Source: Herminiimonas contaminans (GTDB lineage Bacteria > Pseudomonadota > Gammaproteobacteria > Burkholderiales > Burkholderiaceae_D). From it: a DNA stretch of 64,000 nucleotides. Positions 34,966 to 44,749 of the stretch are shown one piece after another. The stretch spans positions 62,001 through 126,000 of the forward strand of contig NZ_JADOEL010000012.1 in the NCBI RefSeq assembly GCF_015645465.1, written 5' to 3'. A program made the translations under genes and the position numbers. The stretch's first letter is position 1; each line of letters starts with the position of its first letter. The notes under the pieces are model-generated. The model ran no database searches. It was given only the letters and a program-made list of their open reading frames with translations, and was not told the DNA's origin.

Positions 34966-36687
34966 TTAAAAGCCCAGGCTGGCCTGCAACCATGCAGTCG
35001 GGCCACGGCTGCTCCACTCCGGTACCGAGGTTGGCGCGCCGCCATAGGTACGCCAGGCCAGTGAGGCCTTGATTTGCACATTCGCATAAAAAGCGTTCAC
35101 ACCGAAACCGGCGCCGGACAAGGTACGCGTATTCGATGCAGCTGTGCCGAACGGTGTGTGGTTGATCTTGACCGAGCCGGTATCGTAGAACAGCGTGCCT
35201 TGCAAAGCGGGTGTGAAGCTATGACGCCACTCGATGGTCGCCAGCACGCCCTCGTCCCCTATACCCTCACCTTGCGGATATGCACGGACGCCGGTGGCAC
35301 CACCCAGTGCAAACTTCTCGGATGAATCCAGATTCTTGCTGGCTTCCTGTCCGGAGACGGATACATACACATTATTGCTATCTGTAATGCGTTGCAGGCG
35401 TGCCAGGTTGTATGACCAGCGCGCGTAATTGCCGTTGGTTTTGGCCGACGCATTGTCGATGACCAGTGCCGACGGCGATTTGATATCAAGCTGGCCGAAT
35501 ATCGCAGACAAACTCAGGCTATTGATACCACCGCCACCCCATGCATCCTGGCGCGTACCGAAGATACCAGCCGTCACCAGTCTGGCGCTCTTGTCGGTAA
35601 CGGTAGCGGTCGCATCCACGCTATCGCTTAACTTCTTTTGCTCCCAGCTCAGGGTACCGTTCAGGTTGCTGAACTGGCTGCGTATGAATGGATAAGTCGC
35701 GAACACGCTAGCGCTGCTGGCGCTACCGTGCGCGTTCAGCATTTTGAATTCCTTCGCCAGTTCGTAATGTGTTTCAAAATAAGCCGCACCCACGCGCAAA
35801 CCATCGCTACCCAGTGGCAACTGATAAGCCACGCGACCGTAGTTGAGGCCGCTGCCGCTGGTCAGCACATTGGCAGTTAACACATCGCCTATCTGCAAGG
35901 GGCTGTTGATATTCAGCGTCCCGCCGAGGCGATAAGCGCCGACATAACGATTACCGTAGTTATCAAAATCGATGTTGCCACTGTAGACTGCGCCCGGCTC
36001 CAATTGCACCACCAGATCGGAAGTGCCGACGCTGGCACCCGGTTGCAGCGTTGCGCGCGCATTCGTTACACCAGGCGTATCGTTGAGCAGCAACAAGCCA
36101 CGATCTATGCTGTCGCTACGTATCACGCCACCTTTGCCGGAGCGCTCCAGATAGGCCGCCGCGCGTTCATCGGACAGGCGTGATTTGTTATTCAGCTGTT
36201 GCGCGGCAATGCGTCCTTCTACGACTGCTATCGTTACCGCACCATCCTTGATTTCCTGCGCTGGCAAATACGCACGCGCCACCGGGTAACCTTGCTCGCG
36301 GTAGTACGAAGTAATGCGTTCAGCCGCAAGGTTCAAATCTTTCAGGCTGCGGGTGCCACCTTCCAGCTCACTTACCAATGCATGCAGCTCCGCTTGCGTA
36401 AATGTCGTGTTGCCGGTGATCGCGATTGTTTTCAGGACGAAACTGCTGCCCTGGTCGGTACTTGCATTCAGGGCCCGTTCTTCCACTTCCAGCGTCGGCC
36501 CGGCTTTGGGTGCGGTCAGCTCGGGTTGTTGCTGCAACTCGCGCAGGATCTGGCCGGCATTCGGCAGCATTTGCGCGGCGCTGTTTGCGCTATGCAGCAG
36601 TGTCAATGTCAGCGCACACAGGAACGGCGCTTTCTTGCTACGGATATGGCTATACATGGGAAACCTGAACTTGAATAAAGTAGTCAT
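34966..36687 (-). CDS. TpsB two-partner secretion outer-membrane transporter (ShlB/FhaC family)
   Basis: This 573-residue protein has a signal peptide (LTLLHSANSAAQ), a linker with a proline-rich stretch, two POTRA domains (the first near FVLKTIAITGNTTFTQAELHALV, the second near VTIAVVEGRIAAQQ) and a 16-strand barrel. The barrel contains the conserved VRAYPQGEG motif of the L6 loop and ends ASLGF. It exports the TpsA adhesin encoded just upstream. The ATG at 36687 overlaps the tpsA stop (TGATG) and indicates coupling. An ATG at 36657 with AGGTTT before it is an alternative start that also leaves a signal peptide. Confidence 0.92.
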   Translation of the reverse strand: MTTLFKFRFPMYSHIRSKKAPFLCALTLTLLHSANSAAQMLPNAGQILRELQQQPELTAPKAGPTLEVEERALNASTDQGSSFVLKTIAITGNTTFTQAELHALVSELEGGTRSLKDLNLAAERITSYYREQGYPVARAYLPAQEIKDGAVTIAVVEGRIAAQQLNNKSRLSDERAAAYLERSGKGGVIRSDSIDRGLLLLNDTPGVTNARATLQPGASVGTSDLVVQLEPGAVYSGNIDFDNYGNRYVGAYRLGGTLNINSPLQIGDVLTANVLTSGSGLNYGRVAYQLPLGSDGLRVGAAYFETHYELAKEFKMLNAHGSASSASVFATYPFIRSQFSNLNGTLSWEQKKLSDSVDATATVTDKSARLVTAGIFGTRQDAWGGGGINSLSLSAIFGQLDIKSPSALVIDNASAKTNGNYARWSYNLARLQRITDSNNVYVSVSGQEASKNLDSSEKFALGGATGVRAYPQGEGIGDEGVLATIEWRHSFTPALQGTLFYDTGSVKINHTPFGTAASNTRTLSGAGFGVNAFYANVQIKASLAWRTYGGAPTSVPEWSSRGPTAWLQASLGF

Positions 36688-39600
36688 CAGCAACCGCCAT
36701 TGTTCGCGGCCGGCGGCAAGGTCATGCCGCACGCAGAAATGCTCAGGCGCGGCGTAGCTTGCGAAGGATCTGCAGCATTCGGTTTGGGTGGCGTGATGGC
36801 TGCGATTTGCAAGTCCTCGTCCTTGCCGTCTGTACCCTGAGGCAGATCATTGCTGTTGTTACGTATGGCCGTGTTGTAGGCTGCAAGCAGTTCACCAGGA
36901 ACAGCGCCGCTCGGAGCGGATACGACCGGACGTATGACGAGCGCACCGTCAACAAAAGTGACTGCGTAGTTGGAACTGCTTAATCCGTTGGCCGAGATGA
37001 TGTAGCTGCCGGCGCCGGTCGCACCTTGCGCACTGCCACCATAAGTCAACGCGCCTTGAAGATCGGCTATGGTTTCACCATGTACCAGCCCGTTCAGTGT
37101 CACACCGTTGCCGCCAACGTAAGCCAGGTTGTTAAACAATTTGCTGGCATCGTTCGCCGTCACCGTGAGCGCGGCGCGGTTGATCGTGCTATTGCTGCTG
37201 TCGACTACCGTCACGTTGTAGTTGTTGCCGTTATTGCCGTCGTTCACTGTGACGCCGGACGCGCTCACCGTTTTGTTATTGCCGGCATCCTTGTTGTTGA
37301 AACTAAAGCCGCTGGCCGTCACTTCATCTTGACCGTACAATTGCCCGCTCTGCACTGCCAGTGCCGCCACTGCATTGTTCGTGCCATCGTAGGTTTTGGT
37401 GACGTCCGTCACATGCAGGGTAAGGTTCGCTTGCGCGATGGAACCGGTGCTGTTGTTGACGTAGCTGATGTTGTAGTTATCGGTGACATCATTGTTGGCG
37501 CCATCCTTGATGGTGACGCCGCTGGCGATGACGGTCTTGCCGTTGCCTGCATTTTTATCGTCAAAAGCCAGCGACCCACCGGAATTAACCAGATCACCGG
37601 CACCGGCCAATGTGCCCACGTTTATCGTGCCGGATGCGGTGGTAGTGCCGTCATAGGTTTTGCTTGCACTACCCGCGGTGACGGTCAGGTTCGCTTTATT
37701 AATGGTCAGGCTGGCATCGGCGTAGCTGATGTCGTAACCCTGCTGGGTCGAATACAAACCGCCTTGCTGCAAGGTACCGGCGCTGCTGCTATAGCTGCCG
37801 GCATTTTTCGAGCTGGTGAAAACCAGGCTGCCGTTGAGGGTCACTCCGGCGATGGGAGTGTAACTGCTGGCGGTAGTTGCGCTGCCGTCGTAAGTCTTGC
37901 TGAGAGTGGTAGCGCTGACCGTAATAGGTGTAAGGAAAGAACGCAGCAAAGGTCCGCTCAGACCGTCATAGATACGCCAAATGGTTGAGCTACCGCCAGT
38001 TGTGCCCATGTCCCAACCGGCATTCACGAAGGTGGATGCCTGCTGTGCCTGGGCGCTGCTGATGCCTGTCAAGCCATTGTTAGTTCCTACTACCACACCT
38101 GTGCTGTTCGTGTCGCTATTCCAGAACGAGTTGTTGACGGTGCCATTGTTGATGCCGATGAAACCACCTGTCGCAGCTCCAGCCGCCACAGCGCCGTTAG
38201 CATAGCTATTCGAAATGGTGCCGTCATTCACCCCGACCAGACCACCCGTAACAGCCACACCGTTGACACTTGCTACGGCATAGCTGTTCGAAATGCTGCC
38301 CCTGTTCGATCCGGCCAGGCCACCGCCTCCTTGATAGACGCTTACCTGACCTGCCGCATAGCTACCGTCGATAATGCCATCTGTATAGTTACTGCCAACC
38401 AGGCCACCCACATCCCGATCACCGCTCACAATGCCATCGGCATATGAATTGCTGATCCTTCCCCCATTAGCTCCCACCAGACCTCCAACAAAGCCCGCCA
38501 GTGAACTAACTGTCACGTTGCCATAAGCGGCATTGATGGTACCCATGTTGAGGCCGGCCAGGCCACCGACGCTTATTCCTCCTGTAACCTGCCCTTGCAC
38601 CGAAACATTGCTTACTTCGCCCCGGTTATATCCGATCAAGCCACCAACCTGGTCCTGCCCGCTGATAGCAGCGGACACCAGGCTGACATTCTGTACCTTG
38701 CTGCCGATTGCCGTCACACCAAACATGCCGACGTTATCAGACGTAGGTTTTATGATGCGCAAATTGCTGATCTTGTGATTTTTCCCGTCCAGCGTTCCAC
38801 TGAAAGCGGCCTGCGAATTTCCGATGGACGCAAAACCAGCCGTACTCCACATGCCACTGGCATTGCTACCGGTCGCAGTACTGAGGTCTATGTTTTTAGC
38901 GAGGGTGTAATTTGCCGAAAGATTCGCGGCCATCAGTTGCAACTGATGTGCGTTGCCTACCGTGGTCGACCATTCGCTGTAGAGGAAGGGACGGGTCGAG
39001 CCTTCGACCATCACCCATTGCGGATTGTTGCTGCCGTCATAGGCTACCCAGACGCCAGAACCGGCCGCGGTTTCACGCCATGTGCCCAGCACGTTATAAG
39101 CACTGTGCTGGTAGCGGTTGGCTGAAGTGACTTCAGTAGTATTAGTGGCACTACCGTTAGGCGCTGCATAAGCAACCTGCCCAGAGCTACCGCTATCCCA
39201 GACTGCATTGTTAGTCGGTGCGCTATCAAAACCTACCAAACCGCCGGCATAGGTACCGGAAAGAGCCGGATTGGCAACAAGTGTGACATTGCCGCTGGCG
39301 TATGCATTGCTGATTGATCCGCCAGGGTAGTTCCACGCTACCAGCCCGCCTGCCAGACTATCCGCCGACACCGCACCGGTTGCATACGCGTAGCTGATAG
39401 AGCCGGAATTCAAGCCGACCAATCCACCGGCACGACTGCCGCCAAAACTACCGATGACATTGCCGCTCGCATAGGATTGGGTAATCGACGCGCCTGCATT
39501 ATTGGTGCCAACCAGACCACCGACCAGCCCGGCGCCGTTTACCTCGCCCTCGGCATAAGAATTGGATATGCTGCCGCTATTGGTACCCACCAGCCCACCG

Positions 39601-41471
39601 CTGCTGCTATTGCCACTGGCGACAGTCACATTGGCGTATGAATTGCTGAGCGTGCCACCGTTCAGGTAACCCAGCAGGCCGCCTATGCGCGTCGTTCCGC
39701 CTACCGTCACTCCAGTGGCATAGACATTATCGATGGTGCCGCCAGTGTTGCGCCCGGCGATCGCGCCGACATCGCCGTTTGCCCCATAAATATTGCCGCC
39801 TACCATACCCAGGTCACGCACCACGGACCCCGCGCCTATTAACGCAAACAAACCTGCGCCACCTGTCCCATTGATAGTGAGGTTGCTGATGGTGTGTCCC
39901 ATGCCGGCAAAGGTGCCAAGGAAGGTTGTACTGCTGGTACTGCCCAGCAAACTCCTGGTATAGGTCGTACCGGCTGCATCCAGGTCTTGTGCCAGCGCGT
40001 AGTAGCCGCTGAGCTGACGTACCGTCCCGGTATTCGTCACCGCGTTATAGCCATCCAGCAGATCCAGCTGCGACATGCTGCGGATCAGGGTGTAATTATT
40101 GCCATTGATATTCAGCGTGGAGTTGCTGCCGCTCAAAGTGATCGGTGCTTTGACCTTGTAGTCACCGGCATACGTCAATTTCAAACCAGCGGTGTTGCCG
40201 GTAGCAGTCACGGCAGCATTGAAGTTGATGTTACGCTGCGCGATCAGTTCCAGAACGCTATTGCTGCTCCAGCTGACCGCATCATTGACATTGATATCGC
40301 CGGCCGTGCCGCTCGCCCCCTGCGTATTCATAATGGTGACCAGGCCGTTATTGGCGAGCTGCGTCGAGAGCGTCTTGCCGGTGATGTCGCCACCGTTGGC
40401 AGCTACTGTGAAGTCAACCGGATCGATTAGCCAGGTGCCGCTGTTGCCATTGCCGGCCTTGGTGGTGATGAGTGCATCGTCAGCGATTTTGACATGGGCG
40501 GCACTGGTTTCTATGAAACCGCCGTCACCTGTCGTTGGTGCACTCGCATCCAGCGTGCCTGCAACATTGACGGTACCGACATCCATATCGCCCATCAGCA
40601 TGATGCGACCGTTGCGGTTCTCCAGCGTCTTTGCTTCTATCAGGCCGCTGTTATTGACGACTGCGGTGGTCAGATTATTCAGGGCCTTGGCAGACATTAA
40701 AACCTGACCACCGTTTGCCTGTATCAGCTGCTTGTTCTCAGCTAAAGCATTCAGCGCGCCCTGGTCTATGCTGTAACCGAGCAGGCTGCCGTTATTGATA
40801 TTCAGCGTGACTTTATTGCCCGCAGCCAGCAAGGCGGTACCCAACTGCGCATTGATCTCACCTTCGTTACGTACCGTACCTGCGATCAGCGCGACGTAAC
40901 CACCGTCAGCTGCATTAATCTTGCCTTTATTGATGACGCTACCGTTCGTATTGCCACCCAGCGCAAATACCATGCGCCCGGCTTCCAGATCCGCGTTACT
41001 CATGCCCAGCGCCGAGGCTACCAGGCCACCGACGTTGACTTGCGCGCCTGCGCCAAACAGCACGCCATTCGGATTGAGGATGAAGACTTGCCCATTCGCA
41101 GTCAGGCTGCCGAGTAAGGTACTCGGGCTGGAGCCAGTAATGCGGTTCAGTGCGATGGCTGAAGAATTGGGCTGATTGAAGATCAGCGCTTCGTTAGCTG
41201 CTGTCGACAAACCGACCCAGTCGATGGCGAGGTTTTGGGAATTCTGTTTGATGGTGGTGGTGTTTCCTACCGTGCTGACGCTGCCGTTACCCAGTGTGAC
41301 CGTCGCATCGGCAGCATTCGCGGCATAGGCCGATGGCACAATCAACATCGTTCCCAGTGCCGCAGCCAAGCTACCCGCCCGCGTTGCTTTGCCATGCGCT
41401 CTTGCATTTTCTGCAACAGCTACCCACGCTTGTGCCAAGGCACTCCAGACCAGCCGATAGATATGGTTCAT
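36687..41471 (-). CDS. TpsA filamentous-haemagglutinin-type adhesin
   Basis: This 1594-residue exoprotein begins with an extended signal peptide region (MNHIYRLVWSALAQAWVAV, residues 1-28) followed by a conventional signal ending PSAYA near residue 50. The TPS secretion domain (about 52-300) holds the diagnostic NPNG at 133-136. The rest is a beta-helix with two blocks of GLUG repeats (GGLVG...SISNSYA, roughly 540-800 and 920-1190). Four MBG/YDG-type modules follow (SKTYDG three times, then SKLFNN, roughly 1220-1530), then a tail ending in a Cys pair, C1581 and C1594. GGGAAG precedes the ATG. tpsB is coupled downstream. Confidence 0.93.
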   Translation of the reverse strand: MNHIYRLVWSALAQAWVAVAENARAHGKATRAGSLAAALGTMLIVPSAYAANAADATVTLGNGSVSTVGNTTTIKQNSQNLAIDWVGLSTAANEALIFNQPNSSAIALNRITGSSPSTLLGSLTANGQVFILNPNGVLFGAGAQVNVGGLVASALGMSNADLEAGRMVFALGGNTNGSVINKGKINAADGGYVALIAGTVRNEGEINAQLGTALLAAGNKVTLNINNGSLLGYSIDQGALNALAENKQLIQANGGQVLMSAKALNNLTTAVVNNSGLIEAKTLENRNGRIMLMGDMDVGTVNVAGTLDASAPTTGDGGFIETSAAHVKIADDALITTKAGNGNSGTWLIDPVDFTVAANGGDITGKTLSTQLANNGLVTIMNTQGASGTAGDINVNDAVSWSSNSVLELIAQRNINFNAAVTATGNTAGLKLTYAGDYKVKAPITLSGSNSTLNINGNNYTLIRSMSQLDLLDGYNAVTNTGTVRQLSGYYALAQDLDAAGTTYTRSLLGSTSSTTFLGTFAGMGHTISNLTINGTGGAGLFALIGAGSVVRDLGMVGGNIYGANGDVGAIAGRNTGGTIDNVYATGVTVGGTTRIGGLLGYLNGGTLSNSYANVTVASGNSSSGGLVGTNSGSISNSYAEGEVNGAGLVGGLVGTNNAGASITQSYASGNVIGSFGGSRAGGLVGLNSGSISYAYATGAVSADSLAGGLVAWNYPGGSISNAYASGNVTLVANPALSGTYAGGLVGFDSAPTNNAVWDSGSSGQVAYAAPNGSATNTTEVTSANRYQHSAYNVLGTWRETAAGSGVWVAYDGSNNPQWVMVEGSTRPFLYSEWSTTVGNAHQLQLMAANLSANYTLAKNIDLSTATGSNASGMWSTAGFASIGNSQAAFSGTLDGKNHKISNLRIIKPTSDNVGMFGVTAIGSKVQNVSLVSAAISGQDQVGGLIGYNRGEVSNVSVQGQVTGGISVGGLAGLNMGTINAAYGNVTVSSLAGFVGGLVGANGGRISNSYADGIVSGDRDVGGLVGSNYTDGIIDGSYAAGQVSVYQGGGGLAGSNRGSISNSYAVASVNGVAVTGGLVGVNDGTISNSYANGAVAAGAATGGFIGINNGTVNNSFWNSDTNSTGVVVGTNNGLTGISSAQAQQASTFVNAGWDMGTTGGSSTIWRIYDGLSGPLLRSFLTPITVSATTLSKTYDGSATTASSYTPIAGVTLNGSLVFTSSKNAGSYSSSAGTLQQGGLYSTQQGYDISYADASLTINKANLTVTAGSASKTYDGTTTASGTINVGTLAGAGDLVNSGGSLAFDDKNAGNGKTVIASGVTIKDGANNDVTDNYNISYVNNSTGSIAQANLTLHVTDVTKTYDGTNNAVAALAVQSGQLYGQDEVTASGFSFNNKDAGNNKTVSASGVTVNDGNNGNNYNVTVVDSSNSTINRAALTVTANDASKLFNNLAYVGGNGVTLNGLVHGETIADLQGALTYGGSAQGATGAGSYIISANGLSSSNYAVTFVDGALVIRPVVSAPSGAVPGELLAAYNTAIRNNSNDLPQGTDGKDEDLQIAAITPPKPNAADPSQATPRLSISACGMTLPPAANNGGC

Positions 41472-41617
41472 TTATATTCTTCCCTATAAGACGACAACAG
41501 GCGCTTGTTTCAGTCATCAAGCGGCCAGGCCAACTGCGCTGTCGTCCCGTCGGGACTGTGTGCGCTTGTATGGTATTTTTTTGTGCCACGACTATAGGGA
41601 GTGCGCTGGTCTTTGTA

Positions 41618-41637
41618 TGTAGCGCAAATGTGCTACA
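41618..41637. promoter_or_regulatory. inverted repeat in the tpsA/response-regulator divergent region
   Basis: TGTAGCGCA and TGTGCTACA form 9-bp arms (one G-T mismatch) around AA, 37 bp before the regulator start and about 150 bp from the tpsA start. The symmetry suits a LuxR-type dimer, so autoregulation or control of tpsA is possible. Confidence 0.4.
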
Positions 41638-41673
41638 CACAACTGTAAACACCGGGCGTAAAATGGCTGACCC

Positions 41674-42369
41674 ATGAATTCACCCGTCAACAACTCAGAG
41701 CCCCTGCCCATCCACGTCGCCATCGTCGAGGACGATCCCGGCTTTCGCTCGGCCTTAAGCAAGGTAGTGCAGGACGCACCCGATACGCACCTGGCCGGTT
41801 CCGCCGGCACCCGTGCTGAAGGCCTGGCCTTATTGCAAGGCGCCCCGGCGGATGTTTTACTGGTCGACCTCGGCCTGCCTGACGGTTCGGGCATCGATGT
41901 GATCAAGGCGGCAGTACAGCTGTGGCCGAGCTGCAGCATCATGGTGAGCACCAATTTTGGCGACGAAATGCACGTCATGCGCTCGATAGAATCAGGTGCG
42001 GCCGGTTACCTGTTGAAGGACAGCTCGCCGAGCCGCATGATCGATGAAATCCGCAGCATCGCCAGTGGCGGCAGCCCGATCAGCCCTATCATCGCGCGCC
42101 AGATCTTGGCGCGTTTCCGCGGCAATGCACCGGTCAGTACCGAAGATCAGGCACCCGCCGAAGACAATTCCGCCCTGCTTTCCACGCGTGAACGCGAAGT
42201 GCTGGATTTCATCAGCAAAGGCTTCACCACGCAGGAAATCGCCAAGTTGATGCAGCTGTCACATTTCACCGTACGCACTTTTGTGCGTCGTATCTATAGC
42301 AAGCTCAAGGTCACATCCAAAGCCGAAGCACTGTATGAGGCCAGGACCCAGGGCTTGTTGTCGAGTTAG
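41674..42369 (+). CDS. NarL/LuxR-type response regulator
   Basis: This 231-residue regulator has a receiver domain (about 10-130) with the acidic pair in VEDDPG, phosphoacceptor D65 in VLLVDLGLPDG and the Lys in YLLKDSSP. A C-terminal LuxR HTH (LSTREREVLDFISKGFTTQEIAKLMQLSHFTVRTFVRRIYSKL) follows. It is encoded 53 bp before the 7TMR-DISM kinase, its likely partner, and divergently from tpsA. Control of the adhesin is inferred from position only. Confidence 0.92.
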   Translation: MNSPVNNSEPLPIHVAIVEDDPGFRSALSKVVQDAPDTHLAGSAGTRAEGLALLQGAPADVLLVDLGLPDGSGIDVIKAAVQLWPSCSIMVSTNFGDEMHVMRSIESGAAGYLLKDSSPSRMIDEIRSIASGGSPISPIIARQILARFRGNAPVSTEDQAPAEDNSALLSTREREVLDFISKGFTTQEIAKLMQLSHFTVRTFVRRIYSKLKVTSKAEALYEARTQGLLSS

Positions 42370-42422
42370 TAGCCACCGATGCCTACCTTTAATTTGATAT
42401 TCCAATTCGGACTACTGCCAGC

Positions 42423-44348
42423 ATGAGTCAACGGCCATCCCTGATCTCGACCATGCTGCTGATATTTTCGGTGGTGTTGCTGATGTTGGTGGGGGCTTTT
42501 TCTTTCGGTGGCTATAGCGACTCCAGCGTTGACCTGCACGCGCAGAAAATTGAATGGCAGGTACAGCAAAGTAACGGATACGACCCGCTGACACCTGCAA
42601 ATTTCGATAGCCATACCTTGCCTGCAGAGTGGCAGTCCGTGGACCTGCCGTTTGCCTTGCCGATCGCCTTGCTGGGCCAGGCCAGTACCATGCGTACTCC
42701 CGACGCAACCCAGACTACCTGGTTCAGGCTGCAACTACCGGATATCTCCACCCGTGACAAACCGCTCGCGCTATACGCCGCCCGGGTCCGTACCGGTGGC
42801 ACTGTCGCGATTTATGCGAATGGTCAGCTGGTGCACCGCGCTCAGCAAAACGGCACTTTATGGAATAGCAGCCGCACCCCGCTCTGGATAGAATTCGCCA
42901 AAACCGACGACAGCCCGCCACTGCGCGAGATCCTGATACGCCTCGAACACAGCGCCAAAAGCCAGGTCGCGCTGTCGTCGATATGGATAGGCTCGACCGA
43001 ATCTCTCTACAGTCGCTACCACGTCCGCTTATGGCTGCAGCAGGAATTGCCCGCCATGTTGAGCATGGCGTTTCTCGCAGTCGGCATTTTCGCGTTGCTG
43101 GTCTGGACGCAAAGAAAGCATGAGATCGCTTACCTGCTGTTCTTCCAACTGGCAGCCACCGCCTTCCTGCGCGGACTGCATTTCTACAGCAGCATACCGA
43201 TAGCGAATGACTGGTTTGCCTGGCTGACGGTCAACTCGCTGTTCTGGCTGGTCACCTCGGTGCATTTCTTCCTGCGCCAGTTACATGGACGGCCGCTGAA
43301 ATGGCTCACGCGCGCGCTGGTCGCCACTACCGTGCTGGTCGGCATACTGACCCTCCCGCTGTTTACCCTGTTGCCGAATACACCCAAGATCACGCCGCTC
43401 ATCTACGTGGTCGCAGCGACTATGGGTGCGACTGCCGGTCTGATAGGCGGCATCAATGCGTGGCGTGTTTCAAGCGAAGGTCGGCTGATCGCAGTCGGCA
43501 TACTGATTTGCACCTTGCTCGGTGTCGATGACTGGCTGCTGCAGAATAATTTCATCAGCCCGGAAGGCTGGTATCTGGGTGCTTACATGAATGCAGTCTG
43601 CTTTACCGTGTTCGGCGTGCTGATGTACCGTCGCTATGTGAACGCCATCAATGAAATAGAAGAAGTCAACGCCAGCCTCGCCCTGCGCCTGCAGCAGCGG
43701 GAAGCCGAACTGGAAATGAGTCATCAGCGCCTGCGTGAAATAGAACTGCGACAAACGATTAGCGACGAACGTCAACGCCTGATGCAAGACATGCATGATG
43801 GCCTGGGCTCCTCACTGATCAGCGCGATCCGTTCGATGGAAAGCGGTGGCATGAGCGAGCTGCAAGTGTCACAAATACTGAAGGATTGTCTGGATGACCT
43901 GAAGCTGACCATAGACTCGATGGAACCAGTAGACGCCGACCTATTGCTACTGCTCGCCACCCTGCGCTTCCGCCTCGAACCACGGCTGGAAGGCACCGGT
44001 ATTGCGCTGCATTGGGAGGTACAGGAATTGCCCACCATGAGCTGGCTCGATCCATCCAGCGCACTGCATATCTTGCGCATTGTGCAGGAGAGTATCGCCA
44101 ATATCCTGCGCCACACACGCGCCGATGCGATACGCGTGGCGACTGCACGCGACGTGGATGGCGTCACCATCAGCATCGAAGACAATGGCCACGGTTTTGA
44201 TATAGAGCATGCACTGGCACATGCAAATGGACGTGGCTTGCGTAACCAGCACAGGCGCGCACAGGCGCTGGATGGCAAGGTGAGCTGGCGCTCCAGTGCC
44301 ACGGGAACGCTATTCCAGCTATGGCTGCCTTTGCAGCGCGGCGCATAG
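42423..44348 (+). CDS. 7TMR-DISM sensor histidine kinase (NarX/HPK7 type)
   Basis: This 641-residue kinase has an N-terminal membrane helix (about 8-30), a periplasmic DISMED2-like domain (about 40-200), seven membrane helices (about 210-410), a coiled coil, then a HisKA_3 dimerisation unit with H458 in LMQDMHDGLGSSLISAI. The ATPase domain has an N-box ILRIVQESIANILRH and G1 box IEDNGHGFD. The DHGLG-type H box pairs with LuxR-type regulators, fitting the gene immediately upstream. It shares its sensor architecture with the diguanylate cyclase at 29435. The ligand is unknown. Confidence 0.92.
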   Translation: MSQRPSLISTMLLIFSVVLLMLVGAFSFGGYSDSSVDLHAQKIEWQVQQSNGYDPLTPANFDSHTLPAEWQSVDLPFALPIALLGQASTMRTPDATQTTWFRLQLPDISTRDKPLALYAARVRTGGTVAIYANGQLVHRAQQNGTLWNSSRTPLWIEFAKTDDSPPLREILIRLEHSAKSQVALSSIWIGSTESLYSRYHVRLWLQQELPAMLSMAFLAVGIFALLVWTQRKHEIAYLLFFQLAATAFLRGLHFYSSIPIANDWFAWLTVNSLFWLVTSVHFFLRQLHGRPLKWLTRALVATTVLVGILTLPLFTLLPNTPKITPLIYVVAATMGATAGLIGGINAWRVSSEGRLIAVGILICTLLGVDDWLLQNNFISPEGWYLGAYMNAVCFTVFGVLMYRRYVNAINEIEEVNASLALRLQQREAELEMSHQRLREIELRQTISDERQRLMQDMHDGLGSSLISAIRSMESGGMSELQVSQILKDCLDDLKLTIDSMEPVDADLLLLLATLRFRLEPRLEGTGIALHWEVQELPTMSWLDPSSALHILRIVQESIANILRHTRADAIRVATARDVDGVTISIEDNGHGFDIEHALAHANGRGLRNQHRRAQALDGKVSWRSSATGTLFQLWLPLQRGA

Positions 44349-44375
44349 CCGGGTAATTTGCTTTATGCTGCAGGC

Positions 44376-44693
44376 ATGAAACTGGTCCCCTTCAACGAAG
44401 ACACTATCCTGCAGCGCTACGAATGGCGGGATGAAGATCGTCTGATCGGCTTCATCGACTATTACGTCTTTGATCAGGTATGCATGATCATGCATACCGA
44501 AGTGTCACCCGAGCTCGGCGGCCAGGGTTATGGCTCACGCATGGCGGCCAGGGCGATCGAACATGTGCAGACGCTGGGCAAGCGCATCGTCCCTATCTGC
44601 GGTTTTTTCATCAACTACCTGCGCAAGAACCCGCAACATCACGCCCTCGTATCAGCAGAAAGCCGACGCATTTTCAGCATCGGCTTTCCGTAA
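44376..44693 (+). CDS. GNAT-like acetyltransferase, YidJ/GTNA type
   Basis: This 105-residue protein begins MKLVPFNEDTILQRYEWRDEDRLIGFIDYYV. It carries the short GNAT core HTEVSPELGGQGYGSRMAARAIEHV with the acetyl-CoA loop GGQGYG, and ends RIVPICGFFINYLRKNPQHHALV. The small size and final pattern match the YidJ/Gtn1-like N-acetyltransferase_DUF family. A TTG frame start lies 18 bases upstream. The ATG at 44376 fits the family. It sits 27 bp after the kinase gene, but a functional link is not implied. Confidence 0.85.
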   Translation: MKLVPFNEDTILQRYEWRDEDRLIGFIDYYVFDQVCMIMHTEVSPELGGQGYGSRMAARAIEHVQTLGKRIVPICGFFINYLRKNPQHHALVSAESRRIFSIGFP

Positions 44694-44749
44694 CAACTGT
44701 TAATGCCGGTCACACCTGCCCGTCCAGGCGCAGGTGCTGGCTACCATGA

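Noticed and set aside
36687-41471. Repeated short units resembling a CRISPR or tandem-repeat array
   Set aside because: The repeats are in frame inside the adhesin gene and encode GLUG and MBG modules; there are no constant repeats with unique spacers.
44713-44736. 7-bp hairpin between the acetyltransferase and ene-reductase genes
   Set aside because: Short stem, long loop and no T-tract; not enough to call a terminator.
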